Of a stretch of 64,000 nucleotides of DNA, positions 17,884 through 25,817 are shown piece after piece; position 1 is the first letter of the stretch; every line of letters begins with the position of its first letter. The translations under genes and the position numbers were made by a program. The notes beneath the pieces are model-generated. The model did no database searches, was not told the origin of the DNA, and saw nothing but the letters and a program-made list of their open reading frames with translations. Source of the stretch: Limimaricola variabilis (GTDB taxonomy: Bacteria > Pseudomonadota > Alphaproteobacteria > Rhodobacterales > Rhodobacteraceae). The stretch covers positions 62,001 through 126,000 of the forward strand of contig NZ_JACIBX010000005.1 of assembly GCF_014195545.1 (NCBI RefSeq). Direction: 5' to 3'.

Positions 17884-18588
17884 ATGAAACACACCATTCT
17901 CGCCGCGGCGCTTCTCGCCGGCATGGCCGGTGCCGGAGCAGCGCAGCCGGTCGAGACACCGGCACCCCAACAGCGCAGCATTGCCGTGCGCGGCGAGGGT
18001 CATGTCCGCGCCGCCCCTGAGATCGCCCGGGTGCGGCTCGGCGTCAGCGAAACGGCCGAAACCGCGCGCGCCGCGCTCGACGCGATGAACGCCGCCATGG
18101 CGCGGGTGCTGGAGCGGCTCGAAGCGGCGGGTATCCCGCCAGAGAACGTCCAGACCGGCCAGCTCAGCCTCGACCGGGACTATGCGCGGATGCATGACGG
18201 GCAATCCGAACCCGAGGGCTTCGTCGCCACCACGCTGGTCGAATTGCGGGTGGTTGATCTCGACGGGCTGGGCGCGGTGCTCGACGCCGCGGTGGGCGAG
18301 GGGGCGAACCGGCTCGAAGGACTCGAATTCGCCCTCGAAGACCGGGCGAGCGCGCATGACGAGGCGCGGCGGGCCGCCATCGCCGATGCGCAGGCCCGCG
18401 CGGCAACCTATGCCGAGGCGGCGGGGGTAACGCTCGGCGAAGTGCTGTCGATCTCGGAGACCGGGGCCGATTTCGGGCCACGCCCGGCGATGATGGAAAT
18501 GCGCATGGCCGCGGATGGCGGCGTGCCGATCGCCCAAGGTGAGGTCGAGATCTCGGCCGGGGTCAGCATGGTCTGGGCCATCGAGTAA
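17884..18588 (+). CDS. Secreted SIMPL (DUF541) domain protein
   Basis: The 234-residue protein has a signal peptide (KHTILAAALLAGMAGAGAAQ) and the SIMPL hallmark ISVRGEG-like block SIAVRGEGHVRAAPEIARVRLGV, followed by LEAAGIPPENVQTGQLSLDRDY and the C-terminal AAGVTLGEVLSISE and VEISAGVSMVWAIE. Proteins of this family are periplasmic or outer-membrane associated; some have been linked to oxidative stress or adhesion, but no general biochemical role is agreed. GGGAGG stands 6 nt before the ATG. It is divergent from the PilM/PilP-like gene and convergent with the DUF421 gene, with only 9 bp between stops. Confidence 0.88.
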   Translation: MKHTILAAALLAGMAGAGAAQPVETPAPQQRSIAVRGEGHVRAAPEIARVRLGVSETAETARAALDAMNAAMARVLERLEAAGIPPENVQTGQLSLDRDYARMHDGQSEPEGFVATTLVELRVVDLDGLGAVLDAAVGEGANRLEGLEFALEDRASAHDEARRAAIADAQARAATYAEAAGVTLGEVLSISETGADFGPRPAMMEMRMAADGGVPIAQGEVEISAGVSMVWAIE

Positions 18589-18597
18589 GCCCGACAC

Positions 18598-19113
18598 CTA
18601 GTGCGACTTGTCCATGCCGGGCAGGTCGCGCACGGGACCCTCGATCACGCTGAAGGAGCCGTCGCTCTCGAGCACCACGGCGGCGAGCTGGGTGCGATCG
18701 GCTTTGCCGGAATTGCGGATCGCTTCCTCTAGCTCTTCCTCGGTGACGCGTTCGCGGGCCATCGCGCCGCGCAGCATCTCGCCGTCGCGCAGCAGCAGGC
18801 TGGGCTCCGAGCGGACCATGCGGGCGAAGCGGGTGGAGCCGACCGAGGCGCGCGCGACCAGCCATTGCAGGCCGATCAGCAGCCCAAAGGCCACCAGTCC
18901 CTCGGCCAATGCCACGCTTTCCGACAGCAGGATCGTCGCCAGTGTCGAGCCCAGCGCCACGGTAACCACGAGGTCGAAGGCGTTGAGCTTGGCCAGCGTC
19001 CGCTTGCCGGAAATGCGCAGGAAGGCGACGAGCCCCGCATAGGCCAGCGCGCCGACCACGATGGTGCGGGCGATCCCGGTCCAATCCTGGAACAGCATGT
19101 CGGGGATGAACAT
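18598..19113 (-). CDS. DUF421/YetF-like membrane protein
   Basis: The 171-residue protein has three membrane segments in the first 90 residues (GIARTIVVGALAYAGLVAFL, FDLVVTVALGSTLATILLSE, LVAFGLLIGLQWLVARA), the family motif LRISGKRTLAKLNAFDLVVTVALGS, and a soluble C-terminal domain with EPSLLLRDGEMLRGAMARERVTEEEL. This is the DUF421 (YetF/YcaP) arrangement. Function is unknown for the family. It ends 9 bp from the convergent SIMPL gene and starts 18 bp downstream of the glycosyltransferase-like gene, so both minus-strand genes may be one transcript. Confidence 0.88.
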   Translation of the reverse strand: MFIPDMLFQDWTGIARTIVVGALAYAGLVAFLRISGKRTLAKLNAFDLVVTVALGSTLATILLSESVALAEGLVAFGLLIGLQWLVARASVGSTRFARMVRSEPSLLLRDGEMLRGAMARERVTEEELEEAIRNSGKADRTQLAAVVLESDGSFSVIEGPVRDLPGMDKSH

Positions 19114-19131
19114 CGCGGCCTCCTTCGGGTG

Positions 19132-20109
19132 TCACCTCATCCAGAAACCATGCGCACGCAGTATGGTTCGGATCTCCTTTTCCTGCGCGGGCAGGGCATT
19201 GCGGTCGAACAGGGCCCGGACCTTGGCGCCGCGGCCTTGATAGACCATGCGGCGGATCGGTTCGTGCCGCTTCAGAAGCTTCTTGAGCCGGTTCGGCGCC
19301 GCCACCTGTTCCAGCGTCTCGACCACCGCGTCATCTTCCCGCGCATAGAGCAGGGGAAAGGTGCGGTAGTGGCAGGTGATCGCCCCGTCGAGCCCGGCCA
19401 GCGCCGGGCCGGGACGGCCGCCGCCCAGGGCGTGGATCACCAGCGGCAAGGCCACCTGATCGAGCCATGGGTCGAAGGGTTGCAGCGCCACCTCGGCCGG
19501 CGGGTCGTCTCGGATCTGCACGGCGTAATCCAAGAATCGTGCGCCGAAGGCCTGCGCATCCGGGCCGCAGAACCAACCGGCGTTGAAATAGAGGTAGCGT
19601 TTCCAGAACTCGTCGGGCCAGTTCCTGTCGAGCGAGCTTTCGAAGTCGAGCCCGAAACGGTCGTAGAGGGACCGCCAACTGGCGGTGTAGCCCGGCCAGT
19701 AGACCTCCTCGACCGGCCATGTGCCCTCGCGCCGCATCGAGGCGGCAGGGGGGTGGGTGTCGATCGGCCGGTCGCCGATCTCGCTCAGGATCAGCGTATC
19801 GCTATCGAGAAACAGGAAGGGGGCGGCAGGCAAGGCGCCGAGCGCCTCGATCTTGTTGCCATGCGGGTAGGACGCGCCGAAATGCCGGTTCTCGAAGGGC
19901 AGGATCTCGGCCCCCAGTTCGCGCAGCATGGCGCGGCCGTCGTCGCTCATCCGCGGATCGTCCGGCCAGAGCGGTCCGGGCTGCGGCTCGGCCACGAGGA
20001 GCCGGCCCGCGAATCCCGGGGCGCGGGCGCGCAGAGAGGCGGCGAGCAGCAGCGCCTCGGCCTCGATCCGGCCGCCTTGGCCGATGATGACGATGTCGAA
20101 CCGACCCAT
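19132..20109 (-). CDS. Putative GT-A-fold glycosyltransferase
   Basis: The 325-residue cytosolic protein starts MGRFDIVIIGQGGRIEAEALLLAASL and carries PFLFLDSDTLILSEI, a DxD-type metal/nucleotide-sugar motif preceded by a hydrophobic strand, as in GT8-like enzymes. Later blocks are YFNAGWFCGPDAQAFGARFLDYA and PFDPWLDQVALPLVIHALGG, typical of the acceptor half of such folds, and ITCHYRTFPLLYARE. No signal or membrane segment is seen. Donor and acceptor are unknown; a surface polysaccharide role is plausible given the kpsS-like gene in the window but they are 19 kb apart. Confidence 0.7.
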   Translation of the reverse strand: MGRFDIVIIGQGGRIEAEALLLAASLRARAPGFAGRLLVAEPQPGPLWPDDPRMSDDGRAMLRELGAEILPFENRHFGASYPHGNKIEALGALPAAPFLFLDSDTLILSEIGDRPIDTHPPAASMRREGTWPVEEVYWPGYTASWRSLYDRFGLDFESSLDRNWPDEFWKRYLYFNAGWFCGPDAQAFGARFLDYAVQIRDDPPAEVALQPFDPWLDQVALPLVIHALGGGRPGPALAGLDGAITCHYRTFPLLYAREDDAVVETLEQVAAPNRLKKLLKRHEPIRRMVYQGRGAKVRALFDRNALPAQEKEIRTILRAHGFWMR

Positions 20110-20183
20110 GCGCGTCTCCCTGCGCCGACCCTATGAGGGGTGCATCGGCCGGTCAAACCGTCGTCTGGAAAAGGGGGGAGGGG

Positions 20184-20267
20184 TGGTGGGCGACCCTGGA
20201 ATCGAACCAGGCGTGGGTCTCCCCGGCGGAGTTACAGTCCGCTGCCGCACCTTGCAGCTCGTCGCCC
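20184..20267 (-). tRNA. tRNA-Tyr (anticodon GTA)
   Basis: Read on the minus strand: acceptor GGGCGAC pairs with GTCGCCC, anticodon stem GCGGA/TCCGC with loop CTGTAAC (anticodon GTA), a long variable arm as in class II tRNAs, T-arm CCTGG-TTCGATT-CCAGG, discriminator A and an encoded CCA (20184-20186). Length 84 nt including CCA. Confidence 0.97.
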
Positions 20268-20297
20268 GCAGCCGGGCCTCGACCCGGTGCGAGAGCG

Positions 20298-20326
20298 GGA
20301 ATACGCGTGCTCCACGGAGGCGTCAA
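20298..20326 (-). promoter_or_regulatory. Sigma-70-type promoter of tRNA-Tyr
   Basis: On the minus strand, TTGACG (20326-20321), 17-bp spacer, TATTCC (20303-20298), with the tRNA 5' end 30 bp downstream. Good match to a housekeeping promoter in position and spacing. Confidence 0.6.
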
Positions 20327-20432
20327 CCTCAAAATCCGGCTTCCCCGACGGCGCCGCGCATGGGGGCGGCCGCTGGACTTCGCGGCCGCGAAAGCGCAAT
20401 CAGGCGAAGCCCCAAGCCAAGCGGAGAGCGCG

Positions 20433-21224
20433 ATGAAAAAGCCGAAATGGGTCATCGAGAAGGAGCAGGCCAAGCGCGCCTCGGCCGCCGAGACGGTCTG
20501 GCTGTTCGGCCTGCACGCGGTACGCGACGCGCTGATGAACCCGCGTCGCGAGCGGCTGCGTCTCGTCGTCACCAAGAACGCCGAAGCCAAGCTCGCCGAC
20601 GCCATCGCCGAGAGTGGCATGACACCCGAGATCTCGGATCCGCGCAAATTCGCCGCCCCGATCGACCCGGACTCCGTGCATCAGGGCGCGGCGCTCGAGG
20701 TCAAGCCGCTCGACTGGGGCTCGCTCGACGATATCGCGCTGGGCGGCGAGCGCGCCGGGCCGCCGCGGCTCCTGCTGCTCGACCGTGTCACCGACCCACA
20801 CAATGTGGGGGCGATCCTGCGCTCGGCCGAGGTGTTCGGCGCCCGGGCGGTGATCGGCGTGCAAAGGCATTCCGCCCCAGAGACGGGCGCGCTGGCCAAG
20901 ACCGCCTCCGGCGCGCTGGAGCGTCAGCCCTATCTGCGGGTCCGGAACCTTGCCGACACCATGCAGCGACTGAAGGATATGGGCTATCTGGTGCTGGGCC
21001 TCGCCGGCGAGGCGGAGCAGGGCATCGAGCAGGCGCTCGAGGGGCGCCGCGACCGCCCCGTGGCGCTGGTGCTCGGCGCCGAGGGGCCGGGGCTCAGGGA
21101 GAGAACGCGCGAGACCTGCGACGCGTTGGTGCGGATCGACGCGGCGGGGGGATTTGGGTCGCTGAACGTCTCGAACGCCGCTGCGGTGGCGCTCTATGCC
21201 GCCCGGGCCACGACGGCAGGCTAG
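20433..21224 (+). CDS. rlmB: 23S rRNA (guanosine-2'-O-)-methyltransferase, SpoU/TrmH family
   Basis: The 263-residue protein has the substrate-binding N-terminal domain (ETVWLFGLHAVRDALMNPRRERLRLVVTKNAEAKL) and the trefoil-knot SPOUT domain with the three SpoU motifs: LLLLDRVTDPHNVGAILRSAE, PVALVLGAEGPGLRERT, and VRIDAAGGFGSLNVSNAAAVALYA. Family members methylate 2'-O of a guanosine in 23S rRNA using SAM. ATG at 20433 follows GGAGAG. The open frame upstream runs through the tRNA-Tyr region and is not coding. RlmB is the best fit; another SpoU specificity cannot be excluded from sequence. Confidence 0.9.
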   Translation: MKKPKWVIEKEQAKRASAAETVWLFGLHAVRDALMNPRRERLRLVVTKNAEAKLADAIAESGMTPEISDPRKFAAPIDPDSVHQGAALEVKPLDWGSLDDIALGGERAGPPRLLLLDRVTDPHNVGAILRSAEVFGARAVIGVQRHSAPETGALAKTASGALERQPYLRVRNLADTMQRLKDMGYLVLGLAGEAEQGIEQALEGRRDRPVALVLGAEGPGLRERTRETCDALVRIDAAGGFGSLNVSNAAAVALYAARATTAG

Positions 21225-21275
21225 CTCTCGCTTTGCTAACCGCCCGTTCACGAATTGGGGAAGCCGTCTTCGCGT

Positions 21276-21300
21276 GGAACCTTTTCGTGGTTAGATCGTT
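21276..21300 (+). promoter_or_regulatory. EcfG-type (general stress response) promoter candidate
   Basis: GGAAC (21276-21280), exactly 16 bp, CGTT (21297-21300). This equals the alphaproteobacterial EcfG/SigT consensus GGAAC-N16/17-CGTT without a mismatch. No annotated gene starts downstream on this strand; a terminator lies 64 bp further on, which suggests a small RNA. Confidence 0.55.
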
Positions 21301-21306
21301 TCATGG

Positions 21307-21391
21307 AGGCGCGTATCTGGAACATATGCGCTTCATTTCACTGTCCCTCGTTCCACACCTTGAAGCCCGGGCCATGGCCCGGGCTTTTTTT
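21307..21391 (+). ncRNA. Candidate small RNA, about 85 nt
   Basis: Bounded by the EcfG-like promoter (start expected near 21307) and a strong Rho-independent terminator ending at 21391. Inside, TGGAAC (21318-21323) can pair with GTTCCA (21350-21355), leaving a 26-nt loop containing a pyrimidine-rich TGTCCCTCG stretch that could pair with purine-rich ribosome-binding sites. No convincing ORF with a ribosome-binding site fits within it: an ATG at 21326 reads through the terminator. Expression and identity are inferred only. Confidence 0.45.
21364..21391 (+). terminator. Rho-independent terminator
   Basis: Stem AGCCCGGGC / GCCCGGGCT with loop CATG, followed by seven T. It is 140 bp after the rlmB stop, so it may end rlmB mRNA, the candidate small RNA, or both. 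Confidence 0.9.
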
Positions 21392-21408
21392 ATCGGGGTG
21401 AATGCCGC

Positions 21409-22005
21409 TCAGTTCGGGCGCAGCGCCTCGACCTCCTGCGCCATTTCCTCGGCCAGGGCGATCAGCGCGGCATCGTCGAGACCACGATGCGCCTCGATCC
21501 GCAGCGCGGTCATGTTGGACTGGTAGCGCTGGGCCAGACGGGCAGGGTCCTGCGCCTTCGTCAATTCACCGTTTTCCTGTGCCTTGCGAAAGGCGGCTTC
21601 GATCTCGGCCCGGATCGCGTCGAGATAGCCACGCGCGCGGGCGCCCAACTCGGCCTCACCCGCCGTCGCATCCAGCATCGTACGTACCAGCATGCAGGCG
21701 CTACGGGCCGGGTCGTCCGCCTCGCGCCGCGCCACGGCGCGCAGGTGATCGGCAAGGCCCTGCAGGATCGGGCCCGGTCGCTCGCGCAGCGCCTTCAGCT
21801 CGCCGCGCGACCGCAGGAAATAGCGTTCCAGCACCGACAAGTAGAGCGCGTGCTTGCTGTCGAAGGCGGCGTAGATGCTGCCGGGCTTCATCTGCAAGGC
21901 CCCTTCCAGGTCCTTGAGGGACGTCGCGTGATATCCCTTGCGCCAGAACAGGGACAGGGCGGCGTCCAGCGCCACGTCGCGGTCATAGGGTCGGGCTCGT
22001 ATCAT
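21409..22005 (-). CDS. TetR-family transcriptional regulator
   Basis: The 198-residue protein has an N-terminal TetR helix-turn-helix: YDRDVALDAALSLFWRKGYHATSLKDLEGALQMKPGSIYAAFDSKHALYLSVLERYF, then an all-helical ligand/dimer domain (ACMLVRTMLDATAGEAELGARARGYLDAIRAE) with a single Cys in it. It is divergent from the AhpD-like gene, and two 16-bp palindromes lie between them, so it very probably represses itself and that gene. ATG 22005 has no strong ribosome-binding site. The inducer is unknown; the partner gene suggests an electrophile or peroxide. Confidence 0.9.
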   Translation of the reverse strand: MIRARPYDRDVALDAALSLFWRKGYHATSLKDLEGALQMKPGSIYAAFDSKHALYLSVLERYFLRSRGELKALRERPGPILQGLADHLRAVARREADDPARSACMLVRTMLDATAGEAELGARARGYLDAIRAEIEAAFRKAQENGELTKAQDPARLAQRYQSNMTALRIEAHRGLDDAALIALAEEMAQEVEALRPN

Positions 22006-22069
22006 GCGCAGAAGATAGGGGAGGAAGAGGCGAATGTCCCGTGCCCCGCACAAGGACTTACGCTCAAGT

Positions 22070-22109
22070 TTGAGTGATCGATCAATTTGGCTGTTGAGCG
22101 ATCACTCAA
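22070..22109. promoter_or_regulatory. Double TetR operator between the divergent genes
   Basis: Two 16-bp palindromic boxes, TTGAGTGATCGATCAA (22070-22085) and TTGAGCGATCACTCAA (22094-22109), with centres 24 bp apart. They share the pattern TTGAGYGATCRNTCAA and are themselves inverted copies of each other over 12 bp (TTTGAGTGATCG and CGATCACTCAAA). Position and symmetry suit dimers of the adjacent TetR protein. Confidence 0.75.
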
Positions 22110-22170
22110 ATCGGATATCTGTCGTCCTGTCCGGGCATCAATGCCCCCCACAGAGCGACCGGAGTTCCCG

Positions 22171-22734
22171 ATGACCGATTTCACCTTCCACGACGACAAC
22201 ACCGCCCCCGAGGAGAGCAAGCCGCTGCTCGCCAAGTCGCGCGCGGCCTTTGGCCGGGTTCCCGGCCTGCATGCCGTCATGGCCGAGGCGCCCGGCCTGC
22301 TCGAAGCCTACCAGCGGACCCATGAGCTGTTCGTGAATTCGAGCTTCGACAAGGACGAGCTGACCGTCGTGTGGCAGACCGTCAATGTCGAGAACGCCTG
22401 CCATTACTGCGTTCCCGCCCATACCGGTATCGCCAAGAGCATGGGCGTGGACGACGCGATCACCAACGCGCTGCGCGACGGCACGCCGCTGCCCAATGCC
22501 CGACTCGAGGCCCTGCGTGACTTCACGCTGAAGCTGGTGCGCAACCATGGCAATGTCGACGACGCCTCGGTGCAGGCCTTCCTCGATGCGGGCTTCACCA
22601 AGCGCAACATCCTCGAGGTGATCTTGGGCTACAGCCAGAAGGTCATGTCGAACTACACCAACCACCTTGCCGGCACGCCGGTGGACAAGCCGTTCGAGAA
22701 GTTCGCCTGGAGCCCGACCGACAAGGCCGCCTGA
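22171..22734 (+). CDS. Carboxymuconolactone decarboxylase/AhpD-like protein
   Basis: The 187-residue protein has the AhpD-type redox motif Cys77-His-Tyr-Cys80 followed by His84 in VENACHYCVPAHTGIAKSMG, in an all-helical fold (LVRNHGNVDDASVQAFLDAGF, NILEVILGYSQKVMSNYTNHL). Family members act as alkylhydroperoxidases or thiol-disulfide reductants, or are uncharacterised. It is cytosolic. The start follows CGGAG. It faces the TetR gene across the double operator, so it is most likely the regulated target. The C-terminal PFEKFAWSP extension is common in this subgroup. Confidence 0.88.
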   Translation: MTDFTFHDDNTAPEESKPLLAKSRAAFGRVPGLHAVMAEAPGLLEAYQRTHELFVNSSFDKDELTVVWQTVNVENACHYCVPAHTGIAKSMGVDDAITNALRDGTPLPNARLEALRDFTLKLVRNHGNVDDASVQAFLDAGFTKRNILEVILGYSQKVMSNYTNHLAGTPVDKPFEKFAWSPTDKAA

Positions 22735-22748
22735 GCCTGCGCGCCACG

Positions 22749-22780
22749 AAAAACCCCGCCGCCGAGGCACGGCGGCGGGG
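22749..22780 (-). terminator. Rho-independent terminator after hisE
   Basis: Stem CCCCGCCGCCG / CGGCGGCGGGG with a 5-nt loop. The T-run lies on the minus-strand side, so it ends hisF-hisE transcription. Confidence 0.85.
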
Positions 22781-22789
22781 TAATGGTAT

Positions 22790-23101
22790 TCAGCGGGGGC
22801 GCGCGGCCTTCTCGGCCAGCCCGGAGCGGCCCTCGCGTCGGGCCAGTTCGGCTTCGATGTCGTCTAGCGTGACGTCGCGCGCCGCGCACATCACCAGCAG
22901 GTGGTAGAGCGCGTCGGCGGCCTCGGAGGCGAGCTTTTCGCGATCGCCCTTCACCGCCTCGATGATCGCCTCGACCGCCTCTTCGCCGAACTTCTCGGCG
23001 CATTTCTCCGGACCCTTCGACAGCAGCTTGGCGGTCCAACTGGTGTCGGGATCGGCGCCGCGGCGGGCGAGAATCGTGGCGGCGAGATCGTGCAGGCTCA
23101 T
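22790..23101 (-). CDS. hisE: Phosphoribosyl-ATP pyrophosphatase
   Basis: The 103-residue protein shows the MazG-like helical HisE pattern: [29 protein letters not shown], with the E-x-x-E metal site (EKFGEEAVE), and [30 protein letters not shown]. It hydrolyses phosphoribosyl-ATP to phosphoribosyl-AMP, step 2 of histidine synthesis. Its start overlaps the hisF stop by 4 bp (ATGA), so the two are co-translated. HisI is not in this window; the activity is separate here rather than a HisIE fusion. Confidence 0.96.
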   Translation of the reverse strand: MSLHDLAATILARRGADPDTSWTAKLLSKGPEKCAEKFGEEAVEAIIEAVKGDREKLASEAADALYHLLVMCAARDVTLDDIEAELARREGRSGLAEKAARPR

Positions 23102-23859
23102 GCCATCCTCATCGGTATGCCGGCGGCCTGCATATGCGCCTTGGCCTCGGCGATGGTGTAGGTGCTGAAATGGAAGATCGAGGCGGCAAGGACCGCGCTG
23201 GCCCCGCCTTCGGTCACGCCCTCGACGAGGTGGTCGAGCGTGCCGACGCCGCCCGAGGCGATCACCGGGATGTCGACCGCGTCCGAGATGGCGCGGGTGA
23301 GCGGCAGGTTGAAGCCCGCCCGGGTGCCGTCGCGATCCATCGAGGTGAGCAGGATTTCACCGGCGCCGCGCCGCTCCATGTCGGTGGCGAACTCGACCGC
23401 GTCGATGCCGGTCGGCTTGCGACCGCCATGGGTGAAGATTTCCCAGCGGCCCGGCTCCACCGTCTTGGCATCGATCGCCACGACGATGCACTGCGCGCCG
23501 AAGCGCTGTGCCGCCTCGGTGACGACGGTGCGGTCGGCCACGGCGGCGGAGTTGAAGCTCACCTTGTCGGCGCCGGCGAGCAGTAGCGCGCGCACGTCGT
23601 GATGGCTGCGCACCCCGCCGCCCACGGTCAGCGGGATATAGCAGCTCTCGGCGGTGCGCCGGACGAGGTCGAACATCGTGCCGCGATTCTCGTGCGTGGC
23701 GTGGATGTCGAGGAAACACAGCTCGTCGGCGCCCGCCGCGTCGTAGGCGCGGGCGGCATCCACCGGATCGCCCGCGTCGCGCAGGTCGACGAAATTGACG
23801 CCCTTCACCACGCGGCCATCGGCCACGTCGAGACAGGGAATGATGCGGGTCTTGAGCAT
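23098..23859 (-). CDS. hisF: Imidazole glycerol phosphate synthase, cyclase subunit
   Basis: The 253-residue (beta/alpha)8 barrel has the catalytic aspartates in [15 protein letters not shown] and [13 protein letters not shown], plus phosphate-binding GGGVRS and [10 protein letters not shown]. It receives ammonia from HisH and makes imidazole glycerol phosphate and AICAR. ATG at 23859 matches the family N-terminus ([11 protein letters not shown]). It overlaps hisE by 4 bp. The partner hisH lies 3 kb upstream on the same strand, separated by plus-strand genes. Confidence 0.97.
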   Translation of the reverse strand: MLKTRIIPCLDVADGRVVKGVNFVDLRDAGDPVDAARAYDAAGADELCFLDIHATHENRGTMFDLVRRTAESCYIPLTVGGGVRSHHDVRALLLAGADKVSFNSAAVADRTVVTEAAQRFGAQCIVVAIDAKTVEPGRWEIFTHGGRKPTGIDAVEFATDMERRGAGEILLTSMDRDGTRAGFNLPLTRAISDAVDIPVIASGGVGTLDHLVEGVTEGGASAVLAASIFHFSTYTIAEAKAHMQAAGIPMRMA

Positions 23860-23972
23860 GTAGGGCCCTCCTGCGGTCGCGGCCCTTCTAACCCTCCCGG
23901 CGCGGCGGGGCCAGTGCCGGAACGGAAGGCGGCATCCGCTGGTTGAGCAGCAGCACAAAGGGAGCATTTCAC

Positions 23973-24419
23973 ATGAAACGCACGATCCTCGCCGGTCTCG
24001 CAGCCGCCGCCTTCGCGGCCCCCGCCATGGCCGAGACCGAAACCATGCAGGCCACCGGCACCGTCGCCGAGGTGATGGACCGCCTCGAAGCCGCCGTCAC
24101 CGAGGCCGGGGCGACCGTCTTCGCTCGCGTCGATCACGGGGCCGGGGCCGAGCAGGCAGGCATGACCTTGGCCGACAGCCAACTGCTGATCTTCGGCAAC
24201 CCGCAGCTCGGGACCCCGGTGATGCAGGAGGATCCGCTGGCGGGGCTCTACCTGCCGCTCAAGATCCTCGCCTATGACGACGGGTCGGGGCAGGTCTTCG
24301 TGGCCTATGAAGAGCCGGAGGAGACCTTCGACGACCTCGCCGTCGATGACGATCTCGAGGCCATCGAAAAGATGGAGAACGCGCTGGAAAAATTCGCCAA
24401 GGCTGCGGCGGGGGAATGA
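23973..24419 (+). CDS. Periplasmic DUF302 protein
   Basis: The 148-residue protein has a signal peptide ([20 protein letters not shown]) and a DUF302 domain: [69 protein letters not shown]. An acidic tail ([26 protein letters not shown]) follows. The family is widespread and of unknown biochemical function. AAGGGA lies about 9 nt before the ATG. It stands on the plus strand between the minus-strand genes hisA and hisF, interrupting the his gene series. Confidence 0.9.
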   Translation: MKRTILAGLAAAAFAAPAMAETETMQATGTVAEVMDRLEAAVTEAGATVFARVDHGAGAEQAGMTLADSQLLIFGNPQLGTPVMQEDPLAGLYLPLKILAYDDGSGQVFVAYEEPEETFDDLAVDDDLEAIEKMENALEKFAKAAAGE

Positions 24420-24475
24420 TCCCCGGCTCGCACGGGTCAGCTTGAGGCCCGGCGCAGTCGCGAGGTGATGAAGGT

Positions 24476-24503
24476 GGCGCCGCACGGGGGACCATGCGGC
24501 GCC
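24476..24503. other. Hairpin between convergent DUF302 gene and hisA
   Basis: Stem GGCGCCGCA / TGCGGCGCC with a 10-nt loop, in the 92-bp gap between two convergent stops. There is no T-run on either side, so it may be a weak or Rho-assisted end, or an mRNA-stabilising hairpin. Confidence 0.5.
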
Positions 24504-24511
24504 GCTTAGTG

Positions 24512-25234
24512 TCAGCCCTTAAGCAGCGCCAGCGCCTCAGCAAGGTCGATCGCGCCGTCATAGAGCGCGCGGCCCGAGATCGCGCCGGCGATGACGCCGG
24601 TCGACTTCAGGGCCCTCAGGTCGTCGAGCGATGACACGCCGCCCGAGGCGATCACCGGGATCGACACGGCGCGCGCGAGATCCTCGGTCGCGGCCACGTT
24701 CGGTCCCGCCATCGCGCCGTCGCGGGCGATGTCGGTATAGATGATCGCGGCCACGCCCGCGTCTTCGAAGCTCTTGGCGAGATCGGTGACCATCACGTCG
24801 GTCTCCTCGGCCCAGCCGCGCGTCGCCACGCGTCCCTCGCGCGCGTCGAGACCGACCGCGACCTTGCCGGGGAACGCCTTTGCGGCCTCGCGGACGAGAT
24901 CGGGGTTCTCGACCGCCACCGTGCCGAGGATCACCCGGGCGAGGCCCTTCTCGATCCAGGTCTCGATGGTCTTCATGTCGCGGATGCCGCCGCCGAGCTG
25001 CGCGGGGGTTCCCGGGCAGGCCGCGAGGATCGCCTCGACCGCCGCCGCGTTCACCGGTTCGCCCGCGAAGGCCCCGTTCAGGTCGACGAGGTGGAGCCAT
25101 TCGGTCCCGGCCTCGACGAAAGCCCGCGCCTGAGCCGCCGGGTCGTCGTTGAACACGGTCGCCTTGTCCATTTCGCCGCGCAGGAGCCGCACGGCCTGGC
25201 CGTCCTTGAGGTCGATGGCGGGGTACAGGATCAT
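24512..25234 (-). CDS. hisA: Phosphoribosylformimino-5-aminoimidazole carboxamide ribotide isomerase
   Basis: The 240-residue barrel has the two catalytic aspartates in [16 protein letters not shown] and [17 protein letters not shown], plus GGGIRD and [11 protein letters not shown] phosphate loops. It isomerises ProFAR to PRFAR, the HisF substrate. It starts at ATG 25234, 130 bp from the divergent DUF2147 gene, and ends 653 bp before hisF, with the plus-strand DUF302 gene between. Confidence 0.97.
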   Translation of the reverse strand: MILYPAIDLKDGQAVRLLRGEMDKATVFNDDPAAQARAFVEAGTEWLHLVDLNGAFAGEPVNAAAVEAILAACPGTPAQLGGGIRDMKTIETWIEKGLARVILGTVAVENPDLVREAAKAFPGKVAVGLDAREGRVATRGWAEETDVMVTDLAKSFEDAGVAAIIYTDIARDGAMAGPNVAATEDLARAVSIPVIASGGVSSLDDLRALKSTGVIAGAISGRALYDGAIDLAEALALLKG

Positions 25235-25363
25235 GGCGCGGTCTCCGGGCTGTGTCGCGCCCGCGCTGTGGCACGCGAAGGCCCCGGATGCAACGCCACG
25301 TCAGCCTTGCCTGCGCGGCTGACCTTCGCGTCAGCTTCGCCTCGTATGGAGGAGGAGACAACC

Positions 25364-25753
25364 ATGAAGAGACTGGCCTGGGCCGCGCTGGCGGCCATAG
25401 CATTGGCGGGAACGGCCTCGGCCGAGCCGCTGCTCGGCACTTGGCGCACGGCGCCTGACGACAACGGCAACAGCGGCCTAGTGCAGGTTGCGCCCTGCGG
25501 TGCGCAGCTCTGCGGGCAACTGGTCAAGGCCTATGGCCCCGATGGTGCCGAGATCACGTCGCCCAATCTCGGGCGCCACATCATCTCCGAAACCAAGGCG
25601 GTCGGCGGCGGCGAGTATCGCGGCAAGGTCTTCGCGCCAGACAACGGCAAGACCTACAACTCGAAGCTCGTGCTCGCCGGGGACCGGCTGTCGGTATCGG
25701 GCTGCGTGCTGGGCTTCTGCCGCGAGGGCGGGGTCTGGCAGAAGGTGCAATAG
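25364..25753 (+). CDS. Secreted DUF2147 protein
   Basis: The 129-residue protein has a signal peptide (KRLAWAALAAIALAGTASAE) and a lipocalin-like DUF2147 barrel: PLLGTWRTAPDDNGNSGLVQVAPCGAQLCGQLV and the C-terminal KLVLAGDRLSVSGCVLGFCREGGVWQKV. Cys pairs in APCGAQLCG and SGCVLGFC probably form disulfides in the periplasm. Function is unknown; the fold suggests ligand binding. GGAGGAGG precedes the ATG. It lies between hisA and hisH on the opposite strand, directly upstream of the hydrolase gene. Confidence 0.9.
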   Translation: MKRLAWAALAAIALAGTASAEPLLGTWRTAPDDNGNSGLVQVAPCGAQLCGQLVKAYGPDGAEITSPNLGRHIISETKAVGGGEYRGKVFAPDNGKTYNSKLVLAGDRLSVSGCVLGFCREGGVWQKVQ

Positions 25754-25817
25754 CCCGGAACAGCGCGGGGGGTGTGCCGGTTTTCCTTTCCGTCAACGAT
25801 CAAGGGAAGGACATCGG

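Noticed and set aside
25757-25781. GGAAC-N16-CGGT before the hydrolase as a second EcfG-like promoter
   Set aside because: The -10 word has one mismatch (CGGT for CGTT) and there is no terminator or other support; kept only as a weak possibility.
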